Part shown: positions 24,136 through 32,092 of the stretch, one piece after another | Numbering within the stretch: position 1 is the stretch's first letter | How the letters are laid out: each line of letters opens with the position of its first letter | DNA from: Xanthobacteraceae bacterium | GTDB taxonomy: Bacteria > Pseudomonadota > Alphaproteobacteria > Rhizobiales > Xanthobacteraceae | Length of the DNA: 32,444 nucleotides | NCBI GenBank assembly: GCA_031291445.1 | Contig: JARLJA010000128.1 | Location: 1 to 32,444 of the forward strand | Direction of reading: 5' to 3' | Program-made: the position numbers and the translations under genes | The notes under the pieces: model-generated | Told to the model about the DNA's origin: nothing | Seen by the model: only the letters and a program-made list of their open reading frames with translations | The model's database searches: none

Positions 24136-25382
24136 AATTCCCCCCCGGCCATGTCGGCGTCCTCGTCCGCGAGCTTCGCGCGGGCGCCGCTCTTGTCGGC
24201 CACCTGCTTGTACCACGCAAAAATCCATGCCGCCCCGGACATCACCACGATTCCGACGATGCTGATCATGAAATGCAGCCAGGCGCCGCCGGCGTATTCC
24301 GCCAGGATGAAATGCCCGGCGAATGCGAGGAACACGCCGAGGCAGAAAATTTCCAGCGAATGCTGCCCGCAGACAACCAGCGGTCGCAGCCAGGGCGACT
24401 TCAACCCGGGCCAGTCCCGGTGCAGAAACCGCACCGTGATGGCGGCCAGCGCGAGAAAATGGGCGAAGCGCAGCACGTCGAGATCGGTCTTGTTGATCGG
24501 ATACATCCACTGCTCGAGCAGCGCCGGCATGAAGCGGGCCAGCTGAGGGATGTACCAGGTCAGCGTCACGCCGAACGCAAACAGCAGATAGGCGATCGAC
24601 AGCACCAGGGTGGTGCGCGACGCCAGCACGCCCGACATTCGCTTGGCACCGCCGAGCGCGCACCACGCGCCGAACACGAACAGCATCTGCCAGGCGAACG
24701 GATTGAAGTACCAGACACCGTTGGGATAGGCCGACAGCGTCAGGTCGTATTGCCAGGTCAGCGCGTAGAGCAGAACCGACAGGCCGAGCGCGAGATCGGC
24801 GGAGCGCTGCATCAGCCACAGGATCGGCGGCAGGAACAGCATCAGCACGATGTAGAGCGGCAGCACGTCCATGTTGACGGGACGGAACTTGAGCAGCAGC
24901 GCCTGGACGATGGTGACGTCGGGCTGCTTGAGGAAATCGAGAATCCCCATTTCCTCGGCGTAGAGCGGATTCTCGAAGGAGGTGGCGACGTAGGAGATCT
25001 CGGCGAGGTAGATCGTGAACAGGAAGACGTGGGCGACGTAGATCTGCCACACCCGCTTGAGGATGCGGGCGGCGGCGACCACGAAGCCGCGCTCTCGCAT
25101 GGCGCGGCCGTAGACGAAGGCCGCGGTGTAGCCCGAGATGAAGATGAAGATCTCGGTGGCGTCGCTGAAGCCGTAGTTGCGGATGGTGAACCAGGTCAGG
25201 ATGTTCGGCGGCAGGTGATCGATGTAGATCAGCCACAGCGCGATGCCGCGGAACAGGTCGAGGCGCAGCTCCCGCTCGCCGGCATGCCGGGCGGCGTGGG
25301 CGCGCGCCGGCGCACGGGGCCGGGCGTGCGGCGGCACGGCCTCGGCTCCGGCGGGATTGGTCACGGGGACGGCGACGACCAT
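24132..25382 (-). CDS. opgC: OpgC-type membrane acyltransferase (osmoregulated glucan modification)
   Basis: 416 residues with about ten membrane spans. The OpgC family signature is clear: LRLDLFRGIALWLIYIDHLP, then GFSDATEIFIFISGYTAAFVYGRAM in pieces, and KRVWQIYVAHVFLF; later PLVVCGQHSLEIFCLGVFLA matches the C-terminal helices. OpgC in E. coli and Rhodobacter attaches succinyl groups to periplasmic glucans using cytoplasmic acyl-CoA. Two exported SGNH proteins overlap its 3' end, so the operon resembles acyl-relay systems in which a membrane acyltransferase passes groups to a periplasmic SGNH partner. The acyl group and glucan cannot be read from sequence. A hydrophilic Ala/Arg/Pro-rich tail precedes the first helix. 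Confidence 0.92.
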   Translation of the reverse strand: MVVAVPVTNPAGAEAVPPHARPRAPARAHAARHAGERELRLDLFRGIALWLIYIDHLPPNILTWFTIRNYGFSDATEIFIFISGYTAAFVYGRAMRERGFVVAAARILKRVWQIYVAHVFLFTIYLAEISYVATSFENPLYAEEMGILDFLKQPDVTIVQALLLKFRPVNMDVLPLYIVLMLFLPPILWLMQRSADLALGLSVLLYALTWQYDLTLSAYPNGVWYFNPFAWQMLFVFGAWCALGGAKRMSGVLASRTTLVLSIAYLLFAFGVTLTWYIPQLARFMPALLEQWMYPINKTDLDVLRFAHFLALAAITVRFLHRDWPGLKSPWLRPLVVCGQHSLEIFCLGVFLAFAGHFILAEYAGGAWLHFMISIVGIVVMSGAAWIFAWYKQVADKSGARAKLADEDADMAGGEL

Positions 25383-25453
25383 TCGTTTCGTCCGTTAACT
25401 TTCGTGGCGCGCGCGCACGCCGGCGTCACGGCCAAGCCCGGTTCGCCGACACC

Positions 25454-25517
25454 TTGTGCTGCGGCGAAGCCGCCTTATAGATTACTGTAGAGGTGGCCGC
25501 AGGGCCTGCAAACCACC
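25454..25517 (+). promoter_or_regulatory. Possible apaG promoter with leader hairpin
   Basis: TTGTGC at 25454-25459 and TATAGA at 25476-25481 are spaced by 16 bp and would start RNA near 25488. The RNA would open with GGTGG (25492-25496) pairing with CCACC (25513-25517) around GCAGGGCCTGC. This leaves a leader of about 125 nt before apaG. Weak match by eye. Confidence 0.35.
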
Positions 25518-25615
25518 CGATTGAGGCCAAAAGCGGCACGCAGGCCGGCTGGGCGGCCAAAGACGTGACTCGGCGCCATCCTCGCGCTGGAGAGGCCTGA
25601 GGTGAGGATCAAGCG

Positions 25616-26008
25616 ATGTACCGTGCCGTGACCCGACAGATCGTCGTCACCGTGCAGCCGAACTTCATGGCGGACCGCTCGTCCCCCGAGAAGGGCCGGT
25701 ATTTCTGGTCCTACACCATCGTGATCGTGAATTCCGGCCCCGAGACCGTCCAGCTCAAGACCCGCCACTGGATCATCACCGACGGCTCGGGCCGCCAGCA
25801 GGACGTTCATGGCGAAGGCGTGGTCGGCGAACAGCCGGTGCTGGGGCCGGGCGAACGGTTCGAGTACACCAGCGGCGTCCCGCTCTCGACCCCCTCGGGC
25901 TTCATGTCCGGCCGCTACCAGATGGAGAGCGAGAGGGGCGAGCGTTTCGAGGTCGACATCCCGCTGTTCTCGCTGGACAGCCCCGACGGCACCCGCACCC
26001 TCAACTGA
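25616..26008 (+). CDS. apaG: ApaG family protein
   Basis: 130 residues, a single ApaG (DUF525) domain of the usual size. Family features include TRQIVVTVQPNFMADRSSPE, the strand motif YFWSYTIVIVNSGPETVQLK, the hallmark RHWIITDGSGRQQDVHGEGVVGEQP in sequence, and FEYTSGVPLSTPSGFMSGRYQM. The fold is a fibronectin-III-like beta-sandwich. ApaG is linked to cobalt/magnesium homeostasis and diadenosine tetraphosphate levels in enterobacteria, but its biochemical role is not settled. The start ATG is preceded by GAGG at 8 nt. It is convergent with hslO, only 30 nt apart, and divergent from the opgC operon. Confidence 0.95.
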   Translation: MYRAVTRQIVVTVQPNFMADRSSPEKGRYFWSYTIVIVNSGPETVQLKTRHWIITDGSGRQQDVHGEGVVGEQPVLGPGERFEYTSGVPLSTPSGFMSGRYQMESERGERFEVDIPLFSLDSPDGTRTLN

Positions 26009-26038
26009 TCCCGGTCGGCAGGCCGGGCGCGACCGGCG

Positions 26039-27064
26039 TCATTGCGGCGACGATGACCCGGGCGCCGCGGCGCCGGCGCCGGCCTCTTCGGGCGTGAATT
26101 GGTAGACCGAACTGCAGAATTCGCAGGTCACCACCACCTTGCCGTCCTCGACCATGCCGGCGCGGTCTTCGGGCGAGAAATTCGCCAGCATCGCCGACAC
26201 CGCATGGCGCGAGCACGAGCATTGCGCCCGCACCGGCTGCAGCGGAAACACCCGCACGCCGCGCTCGTGGAACAGCCGGTAGGCGAGCCGTTCGCTGGAG
26301 AGGTCGGGCTCGATCAGCTCGACATCCTCGACGGTGCCGAGCAGCGATTGCGCCTCGGCCCAGGACTCGTCGGTCGGCACCGCATGCAGCTCGCTGCCTT
26401 CCGGGGCGTCACCGGGATGGAGATCGGCCTGGCGGGCCCGCTCCGGCGCCTTGGGCAGGAACTGCAGCAGCATGCCGCCGCCGCGCCAGCGGTGCTTCGG
26501 GCCATCCTCCACCCGGAATTCCTCGCCGACCGCGAGCCGCACCTTGGTCGGGATCTGCTCCGACCGCAGGAAGTACTCGTGGGCGGCATCTTCGAGGGTA
26601 CCGCCGTCCAGCGCCACGAGGCCCTGATAGCGACGCATGTCGGCGCCCTGGTCGATGGTCAGGGCGAGATGGCCGCGCCCGAGCAGCGCGCCGGCCGCCA
26701 TGCCCGGACCGAGCCGGGCGAGGTCGAAGCGGGCATAGGCCCGCAGCCGGTCCGGCAGCACGAAGTCGACGATGATCATCGAGACCGGGCCGTCGGTCTG
26801 GGTCTGCAGCATGAACCGGCCGTCGAACTTCAGCGACGATCCGAGCAGCGTGGTCAGGACGATGGCTTCGCCCAGCAGCTTGCCGACCTGGTCCGGGTAG
26901 GCATGCTTGGTCAGGATCTCGTCGAGCGCCGGCCCGAGCCGGGTCAGCCGGCCCCGGACGTCGAGGGCCGCGACCTCGAACGGAAGCACCGCGTCGTCGA
27001 CCGGCACCGCCGACGGCGCGCGCACGTTGTCCTCAGCCCTGTCTGCGTCTCGTTCGGCCATCAT
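26039..27064 (-). CDS. hslO: Redox-regulated chaperone Hsp33
   Basis: About 341 residues from the ATG at 27062-27064 (a second ATG follows directly). The N-terminal substrate-binding domain contains LGEAIVLTTLLGSSLKFDGR and FMLQTQTDGPVSMIIVDF, and the C-terminal zinc centre has CSCSRHAV and VTCEFCSSVY, giving the four zinc cysteines of the redox switch. Oxidation releases zinc and activates the holdase against unfolded cytoplasmic proteins. It is larger than E. coli Hsp33 (292 residues) because of an N-terminal acidic extension and an Ala/Gly/Pro tail after the zinc domain, both common in Rhizobiales. It lies downstream of argF on the same strand, 169 nt after its stop. Confidence 0.95.
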   Translation of the reverse strand: MMAERDADRAEDNVRAPSAVPVDDAVLPFEVAALDVRGRLTRLGPALDEILTKHAYPDQVGKLLGEAIVLTTLLGSSLKFDGRFMLQTQTDGPVSMIIVDFVLPDRLRAYARFDLARLGPGMAAGALLGRGHLALTIDQGADMRRYQGLVALDGGTLEDAAHEYFLRSEQIPTKVRLAVGEEFRVEDGPKHRWRGGGMLLQFLPKAPERARQADLHPGDAPEGSELHAVPTDESWAEAQSLLGTVEDVELIEPDLSSERLAYRLFHERGVRVFPLQPVRAQCSCSRHAVSAMLANFSPEDRAGMVEDGKVVVTCEFCSSVYQFTPEEAGAGAAAPGSSSPQ

Positions 27065-27233
27065 CCGCTCTGCTGTTGTCTCGTGCCCCGGTCGGCACCG
27101 AGGGACCACATCCGCACATATCCGATTCCGGTGTGCCGCGTTTGACGCGAACCGGCCGGACCATCCTGAATCGCGTCGTCGCGCCGATCAGGCGCTCAAT
27201 TGCCTTGCGAACACCGGAACCGGCGTTTCCGGA

Positions 27234-28166
27234 TCACGCGACCGCGTCGAAGCACCAGGCCAGAATTCCCTTCTGGGCGTGCAGCCGGTTCTCCGCCTCG
27301 TCGAACACCACCGACTGGGGCCCGTCGATGACCTCGTCGGTGACCTCGTCGCCGCGATGGGCCGGCAGGCAGTGCATGAACAGCGCGTCGGGCTTGGCGA
27401 GCGCCATCAGCTTGGCGTTGACCTGATAGGGTCGCAGCAGGTTGTGGCGGTGCTCGCCGTCCTTGTCGCCCATCGACACCCAGGTGTCGGTGACGACGCA
27501 GTCGGCGCCGCGGACCATGTCCTCGGCGCTGCTGCCGACCACGATCGAGGCGCCGCTGGCCTTGATCCAGTCCTTGAACGCCTTTCTCGGGGCGAGTTCC
27601 GGCGGGGTCGCGATGCGCAGGTGGAACTTGAAGCGCTCGGCCGCGTGGGCCCACGACGCCAGCACGTTGTTGTCGTCGCCGGTCCAGGCCACGGTGCGCC
27701 CGGTGATCGGGCCGCGGTGCTCCTCGAACGTCATCACGTCGGCCAACACCTGGCAGGGATGGGAGCGTCGCGTCAGGCCGTTGATCACCGGCACCGTGGC
27801 ATAGGCGGCGAGTTCGAGCAGCGCGTCGTGGCTGAGAATCCGGATCATGATCGCGTCGACCAACCGCGACAGCACCCGCGCGGTATCGGCGATGGTCTCG
27901 CCGCGGCCGAGCTGCATCTCCTGTCCGGTCAGCATGATCGGCTCGCCGCCGAGCTGCCGCATGCCGACGTCGAACGACACCCGGGTGCGGGTCGAGGGCT
28001 TTTCGAAGATCATCGCCAGCGTCTTGCCCTTGAGCGGCTGCCGGTCGTCGCGGCCGCCGGAGGCCTTGAGACGCGCCTTCATGGCCATGCCGGCGTCCAG
28101 CATGGTGCGCAGCTCGTGGGTCGGCAGCTCGGTGAGATCGAGGAAATGACGCGGCGGAGTCTTCAT
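27234..28166 (-). CDS. argF: Ornithine carbamoyltransferase, anabolic
   Basis: 310 residues. The carbamoyl phosphate site [15 protein letters not shown], the HPCQ loop in [12 protein letters not shown], and the ornithine-binding/catalytic motif [12 protein letters not shown] are all intact. It converts ornithine and carbamoyl phosphate to citrulline in arginine synthesis. The ATG at 28164-28166 overlaps the argD stop in an ATGA arrangement, so expression is translationally coupled to argD. The full-length frame could extend far upstream inside argD but with no matching sequence. Confidence 0.97.
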   Translation of the reverse strand: MKTPPRHFLDLTELPTHELRTMLDAGMAMKARLKASGGRDDRQPLKGKTLAMIFEKPSTRTRVSFDVGMRQLGGEPIMLTGQEMQLGRGETIADTARVLSRLVDAIMIRILSHDALLELAAYATVPVINGLTRRSHPCQVLADVMTFEEHRGPITGRTVAWTGDDNNVLASWAHAAERFKFHLRIATPPELAPRKAFKDWIKASGASIVVGSSAEDMVRGADCVVTDTWVSMGDKDGEHRHNLLRPYQVNAKLMALAKPDALFMHCLPAHRGDEVTDEVIDGPQSVVFDEAENRLHAQKGILAWCFDAVA

Positions 28167-29374
28167 GATCGCGCCTTCTGCCCGGCGTGGTCTTCCGACA
28201 GGGTCGCACAGGCGCGCTCGAGGCGGGCGACCCCTTCCTCGATCTCGGCCTCGGTCACGATCAGCGGCGGCAGCAAGCGCACGACGTTGTCGCCGGCCCC
28301 GACGGTGAGAAGCTTCTGCCCGCGCAGCGCGGTCACGAGATCGCCGGCCGGGACCACCGCCTTGAGACCGATCAGCAGGCCCTCGCCGCGCACCTCGCTC
28401 AGCACGTCGGGATAGCGGTCCACCACGGCGGCGAGCTTCTGCTTCAGCACCAGCGACATGCGCCGCACGTGGTCGAGGAAGCCGGGCGCCAGCATGACGT
28501 CGAGCACCGCGCCGGCCGCCGCCATCGCCAGCGGATTGCCGCCGAAGGTCGAGCCGTGGCTGCCCGCGGTCATGCCCGCCGCGGCGTGCGCGGTGGCGAG
28601 GCAGGCGCCGACCGGAAAGCCGCCGCCGAGCGCCTTCGCCAGCGCCATGACGTCGGGCGTCACGCCGGTCCACTTGTAGGCGAACAGCTCGCCGGTGCGG
28701 CCCATCCCGGTCTGCACCTCGTCGAACACCAGCAGCAGGCCGTGCTCGTCGCACAGCTGACGCAGCGCCTTGAAGAAGGACAGCGGCGCGGAGCGCACGC
28801 CGCCCTCGCCCTGCACGGCCTCGATCAGGATGCCGGCGGTGTGCGGACCGATCGCCCGCTTCGTAGCCTCAAGGTCGCCCAGCGGCACCTGGTCGAAGCC
28901 CTCGACCCGCGGCCCGAACCCTTCGAGGTATTTTTCCTGGCCTCCGGCGGCGAGGGTGGCCAGCGTGCGGCCGTGAAACGCGCCTTCGAAGGTGATGATC
29001 CGGTAACGCTCGGGGTGGCCGCCGGCGGCATGGAATTTCCGCGTCAGCTTGATCGCGGCCTCCATCGCCTCGGCGCCGGAATTGGCAAAGAACACCAGGT
29101 CGGCAAAGCTCGCCTCGCACAGCCTAGCCGCGACCTTCTCGCCGTCGGGGCTGCGGAACAGGTTCGACATGTGCCAGAGCTTCGCCGCCTGCGCCTGCAA
29201 CGCCGCCACCAGATGCGGATGGGCGTGGCCGAGCGCGTTGACCGCGACGCCGCTGGTGAAGTCGAGGTAGCGCTCGCCATCGGTGCCGTACAGCCAGACG
29301 CCTTCCCCGCGCTCGAAGGCGAGATCGACCCGCGCGAAAACCGGCAAGAGATGGGAAGTGGCGGCTGTGCTCAT
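28163..29374 (-). CDS. argD: Acetylornithine aminotransferase
   Basis: 403 residues, a class-III PLP aminotransferase. Landmarks are [23 protein letters not shown] in pieces, [19 protein letters not shown], the [11 protein letters not shown] region, [15 protein letters not shown] with the ring-binding Asp, and the PLP lysine in [16 protein letters not shown]. It transaminates N-acetylglutamate semialdehyde to N-acetylornithine and often also serves lysine synthesis. I start at the ATG at 29372-29374 ([17 protein letters not shown]); the frame is open 14 codons further upstream. First gene of the argD-argF operon, preceded by a leader of nearly 300 nt with a strong hairpin. Confidence 0.96.
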   Translation of the reverse strand: MSTAATSHLLPVFARVDLAFERGEGVWLYGTDGERYLDFTSGVAVNALGHAHPHLVAALQAQAAKLWHMSNLFRSPDGEKVAARLCEASFADLVFFANSGAEAMEAAIKLTRKFHAAGGHPERYRIITFEGAFHGRTLATLAAGGQEKYLEGFGPRVEGFDQVPLGDLEATKRAIGPHTAGILIEAVQGEGGVRSAPLSFFKALRQLCDEHGLLLVFDEVQTGMGRTGELFAYKWTGVTPDVMALAKALGGGFPVGACLATAHAAAGMTAGSHGSTFGGNPLAMAAAGAVLDVMLAPGFLDHVRRMSLVLKQKLAAVVDRYPDVLSEVRGEGLLIGLKAVVPAGDLVTALRGQKLLTVGAGDNVVRLLPPLIVTEAEIEEGVARLERACATLSEDHAGQKARS

Positions 29375-29412
29375 GGCGACCTGATCGTCCTGGTTCAAGA
29401 ATGACGGACAGT

Positions 29413-29437
29413 CCACGCGTCACGGCCTGACGCGTGG
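29413..29437 (-). promoter_or_regulatory. Perfect hairpin in the argD-argF leader
   Basis: CCACGCGTCA at 29413-29422 and TGACGCGTGG at 29428-29437 form a perfect 10-bp inverted repeat around a 5-nt loop (CGGCC), ending 38 nt upstream of the argD start codon. No U-run follows on the minus strand, so it is not an ordinary terminator. It could be a translational control element, an mRNA stabiliser or a DNA operator. Confidence 0.6.
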
Positions 29438-29675
29438 TGGCACCGGACCGCAAACTCAGCCGGTGGATCTGTCCCGACACGGCGGGCTCCGATGTCCCGG
29501 ATCGCGATCACGCGCGGGAGTTCCGGAGCCAGGACCACATCGTGGTTCAGCGCGGCATCCGGGCCCACCCTCCGCCGGATCCCGGCGCGCCGCGGTGGGC
29601 GCCGCCGGGACGGCGAACGGCGTTCGGGACGCCAGAAACGAAACGTGCCGCCTCAGCGGGCAGCACGTGGCCAAC

Positions 29676-29703
29676 ATTCTATTGGCGGCCCTTGCGCTGT
29701 CAA
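29676..29703 (-). promoter_or_regulatory. Strong sigma-70-type promoter for argD-argF
   Basis: Read on the minus strand, TTGACA (29703-29698) and TAGAAT (29681-29676) are separated by 16 bp. RNA would start near 29668, giving a leader of about 294 nt before argD. This is the closest sigma-70 match I found in the window. Confidence 0.65.
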
Positions 29704-29794
29704 CATCGGCCACGGCCCGAAAGCCGCAGAAAAACCCGCAAGGCAGGGCATAACAGGGCGGACCTCACAGAGAAGGTGTGGACGCGAGACGGCC

Positions 29795-29940
29795 GACTCT
29801 TGCGCGCGAGTCACGGCATATTGTAGCGTCTAGGCCGTCGGATACGACATCTCGTGCGATAGGCGTGATCCTCTCTAGGTCCCGGTAGTGGCGTAAACGC
29901 CCGGTTGCGACCAACGCAGCCGGCGAGGGCTAAGGGATTC
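29795..29940 (+). promoter_or_regulatory. Cluster of GANTC (CcrM methylation) sites upstream of gcrA
   Basis: GACTC at 29795-29799, GAGTC at 29808-29812 and GATTC at 29936-29940. The first two form an inverted pair around TTGCGCGC, and TATTGT at 29819-29824 could be a -10 box placed so that the pair sits in the -35/spacer region. GcrA is known to act with sigma-70 at promoters carrying methylated GANTC, so self-regulation is plausible. Confidence 0.5.
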
Positions 29941-30018
29941 TGCCGGCAGGGATATTTGGAACAACGGCAATCGCCGAGCCCCTGGGATGGCGGGCCCCGG
30001 CGCAAAGGGAATGGTGCG

Positions 30019-30528
30019 ATGACGGTAATGGGCTGGACCGACGATCGCGTTGAGCAGTTGAAGAAGCTGTGGGAGGCAGGCCTGTCGGCCAGCCAGATCG
30101 CGGCGGAACTCGGCAACATTACCCGCAACGCCGTGATCGGAAAGGTGCACCGCCTGGGCCTCTCCGGACGCGCCAAAAGCCCGTCATCCGCCGCCCCGCG
30201 CCAGCGCAAGGCCCGCCCGGCGCAGCAGATGATGCGGATCTCGCGGCCGATGTCGCGGGGCAATACCGCGCTCGCCCATGCCTTCGAGGTCGAAGCCGAG
30301 CCTGATCTCGTGACCCACGACAACGTCGTCCCCATGAGCCAGCGGCTGTCGATCCTGGAGCTGACGGAAGCGACCTGCCACTGGCCGGTGGGCGATCCGG
30401 GCAGCGCCGAATTCTTCTTCTGCGGCGGCAAGTCGCTCGCCGGCCTGCCCTACTGCGCCCATCACTCGCGCGTCGCCTACCAGCCCGCGAGCGACCGTCG
30501 CCGCGACCGGCGGCCAGGCAACAAATAG
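30019..30528 (+). CDS. gcrA: Cell cycle regulator GcrA
   Basis: 169 residues. The N-terminal 45 residues are the GcrA DNA-binding domain, MGWTDDRVEQLKKLWEAGLS then ASQIAAELGNITRNAVIGKVHRLGLSGR in continuation. A basic/disordered linker follows, and the C-terminal sigma-70-interacting domain has CHWPVGDPGSAEFFFCGG and LPYCAHHSRVAYQP with conserved cysteines and histidines. GcrA works with CcrM methylation at GANTC to control cell-cycle genes in alphaproteobacteria. I start at the ATG at 30019-30021 (MTVMGW), preceded by AAGGGA at about 8 nt; the ATG at 30028 is an alternative. It is divergent from argD and ends before a strong terminator. Confidence 0.96.
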   Translation: MTVMGWTDDRVEQLKKLWEAGLSASQIAAELGNITRNAVIGKVHRLGLSGRAKSPSSAAPRQRKARPAQQMMRISRPMSRGNTALAHAFEVEAEPDLVTHDNVVPMSQRLSILELTEATCHWPVGDPGSAEFFFCGGKSLAGLPYCAHHSRVAYQPASDRRRDRRPGNK

Positions 30529-30558
30529 ACCGCGACCGCCGAGGCCGAGCTGGAAGAA

Positions 30559-30586
30559 CAAAAAGCGCCCCGCGGGGCGCTTTTTT
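30559..30586. terminator. Bidirectional intrinsic terminator between gcrA and phoB
   Basis: GCGCCCC (30565-30571) and GGGGCGC (30574-30580) form a GC-rich hairpin flanked by a run of A on the left (30560-30564) and six T on the right (30581-30586). The U-run is therefore present on both strands, so it should stop gcrA transcription rightward and phoB operon transcription leftward. Confidence 0.95.
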
Positions 30587-30632
30587 AGCGCGGAGTCCAC
30601 GCGGCCGTTCCCGGCCGGCGTGGCGGGTCGCT

Positions 30633-31334
30633 CTACTCGGCCTTGGCGAAGCGGTCGTCGAGCGCGTAGCCGGCGCCGCGCACGGTGCGGATCGGATCCT
30701 GCTCGCGGCCGTAGTTGAGAAGCTTGCGCAGCCGGCCGATGTGAACGTCGACCGTCCGCTCGTCGATGTAGATGTCGCGGCCCCAGACGCCGTCGAGCAG
30801 CTGCTCGCGGCTGAACACCCGGCCTGGATGCTCGAGGAAGAACTCGAGCAGGCGATACTCGGTCGGACCGAGGTCGATCGGCTGTCCGGAGCGGGCGACG
30901 CGGCGCTTGTCGCGATCCATTTCGATGTCGCCGTAGGTCAGCACGGTGGCGAGCCGCTCGGGACTGGCCCGCCGCAACAGCCCGCGCACCCGCGCCAGCA
31001 GCTCGGGCACCGAGAACGGCTTGACGATGTAGTCGTCGGCACCGGTCGCGAGCCCGCGCACCCGCTCACTTTCCTCGCCGCGCGCCGTCAGCATGATGAT
31101 GGGAAGCTGCTTGGTTTCCGGCCGCGCCCGCAGGCGCCGGCACAGTTCGATGCCCGACAGCCCCGGCAGCATCCAGTCCAGCACGATGAGGTCCGGAATC
31201 CGTTCCTTCAGCCTGGTATCCGCTTCGTCGCCGCGCGCCACCGTCTCGACGTCGTAGCCCTCGGCATCGAGATTGTAGCGCAACAGCGTGGTCAGCGCCT
31301 CTTCGTCTTCAACAACCAGAATTCGCGCACCCAT
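30633..31334 (-). CDS. phoB: Phosphate regulon response regulator PhoB
   Basis: 233 residues of the OmpR/PhoB class. The receiver domain has the acidic pair in LVVEDEEALT, phospho-acceptor D53 in IVLDWMLPG, the Thr in IMLTARGEE and the Lys in DDYIVKPFS. The C-terminal winged helix contains PTEYRLLEFFLEHPGRVFSREQ in pieces, then DERTVDVHIGRLRKLL and IRTVRGAGYAL. It activates pho-box promoters when phosphorylated by PhoR, which is not in the window. It begins 13 nt after phoU and is the last gene before the terminator, so it is probably made from the pst-phoU message, perhaps also from its own promoter. Confidence 0.97.
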   Translation of the reverse strand: MGARILVVEDEEALTTLLRYNLDAEGYDVETVARGDEADTRLKERIPDLIVLDWMLPGLSGIELCRRLRARPETKQLPIIMLTARGEESERVRGLATGADDYIVKPFSVPELLARVRGLLRRASPERLATVLTYGDIEMDRDKRRVARSGQPIDLGPTEYRLLEFFLEHPGRVFSREQLLDGVWGRDIYIDERTVDVHIGRLRKLLNYGREQDPIRTVRGAGYALDDRFAKAE

Positions 31335-31347
31335 ATCCGATCCCTGT

Positions 31348-32067
31348 TCAATTGCCCGGCGTCGCGGACGCGAACGCCGCTGTCGTGTCGCCCTTCGGCC
31401 GCTGGTCGAGCATCTGCTGACCCTCGACCATGTAGAAAACCGTTTCCGCGATGTTGGTGGCGTGATCGCCCATCCGCTCGATGTTCTTGGCGCAGAACAT
31501 CAGGTGAATGCAGAAGCTGATGTTGCGGGGATCTTCCATCATGTAGGTGAGGAGCTCGCGGAACAGCGAGGTGCAGATGGCGTCGACCTCCTCGTCCCCC
31601 TTCCACACCGCCATCGCCGCCGGCAGGTCGTGCGCGGCATAGGCGTCGAGCACCGACTTGATCTGCGACTGCACCAGGTTGGCCATGTGCTCGAAGCCGC
31701 GGATCAGCTTCAGCGGATGAAAATCGCTGTCGAGCGCGTTGACGCGCTTGCCGATGTTCTTGGCGAGATCGCCGATGCGTTCGAGGTCGGTTGCGACCCG
31801 CATCGCGCCGATGATCTCGCGCAGGTCCACCGCCATCGGCTGGCGCCGGGCGATGGTGAGGACGGCGCGCTCCTCGATCTCGCGCTGCATCTTGTCGAGC
31901 TCGATGTCGGCGGCGACCACGCGCTGGCCCAGCGCGACGTCCCGGCGGACCAGCGCGTCGACTCCGTCGACGATCTGGCGTTCGGCGAGACCGCCCATTT
32001 CCGCGACCTGGCGGGTCAGTTCCTGCAGGTCCTGGTCGAAGGCTTTGGCGGTGTGTTCGAAGGCCAT
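31348..32067 (-). CDS. phoU: Phosphate signalling protein PhoU
   Basis: 239 residues, the usual size, made of two PhoU helical repeats. Metal-cluster motifs are visible in each: ATDLERIGDLAKNIGKRV in the first and AKNIERMGDHATNIAETV in the second, both with the E/DxxRxxD pattern. PhoU transmits the state of the PstSCAB transporter to PhoR to shut off the Pho response when phosphate is plentiful. The ATG at 32065-32067 has GGAG 7 nt upstream; the frame runs further into pstB but is not used. It lies 25 nt after the pstB stop. Confidence 0.97.
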   Translation of the reverse strand: MAFEHTAKAFDQDLQELTRQVAEMGGLAERQIVDGVDALVRRDVALGQRVVAADIELDKMQREIEERAVLTIARRQPMAVDLREIIGAMRVATDLERIGDLAKNIGKRVNALDSDFHPLKLIRGFEHMANLVQSQIKSVLDAYAAHDLPAAMAVWKGDEEVDAICTSLFRELLTYMMEDPRNISFCIHLMFCAKNIERMGDHATNIAETVFYMVEGQQMLDQRPKGDTTAAFASATPGN

Positions 32068-32092
32068 TTTGTTCTCCTGCGCCGGTCGCGCG

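Larger units (their letters stand above)
29375..30018. other. Divergent intergenic region argD/gcrA, 644 nt
   Basis: No protein gene is convincing. The left half is the argD leader with its promoter and hairpin. The right half holds three GANTC sites and should contain the gcrA promoter. A small hairpin GGCGT-AA-ACGCC lies near 29891-29902. Apparent frames on both strands across 29434-29833 have arginine/proline-rich composition typical of non-coding GC-rich DNA. Confidence 0.5.

Noticed and set aside
25491..25520. tRNA-Cys-like stretch GGCCTGCAAACC upstream of apaG
   Set aside because: The flanking bases do not form acceptor, anticodon or T stems, so no tRNA can be drawn.
29508..29540. Possible 10-residue leader peptide (MWSWLRNSRA) in the argD leader
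   Set aside because: No ribosome-binding site or attenuator hairpin pair is evident and the Trp codons do not fit arginine control; could be chance.
30011..30022. Three-codon minicistron (ATG GTG CGA TGA) overlapping the gcrA start
   Set aside because: It may compete for the same ribosome-binding site but is too short to distinguish from chance.
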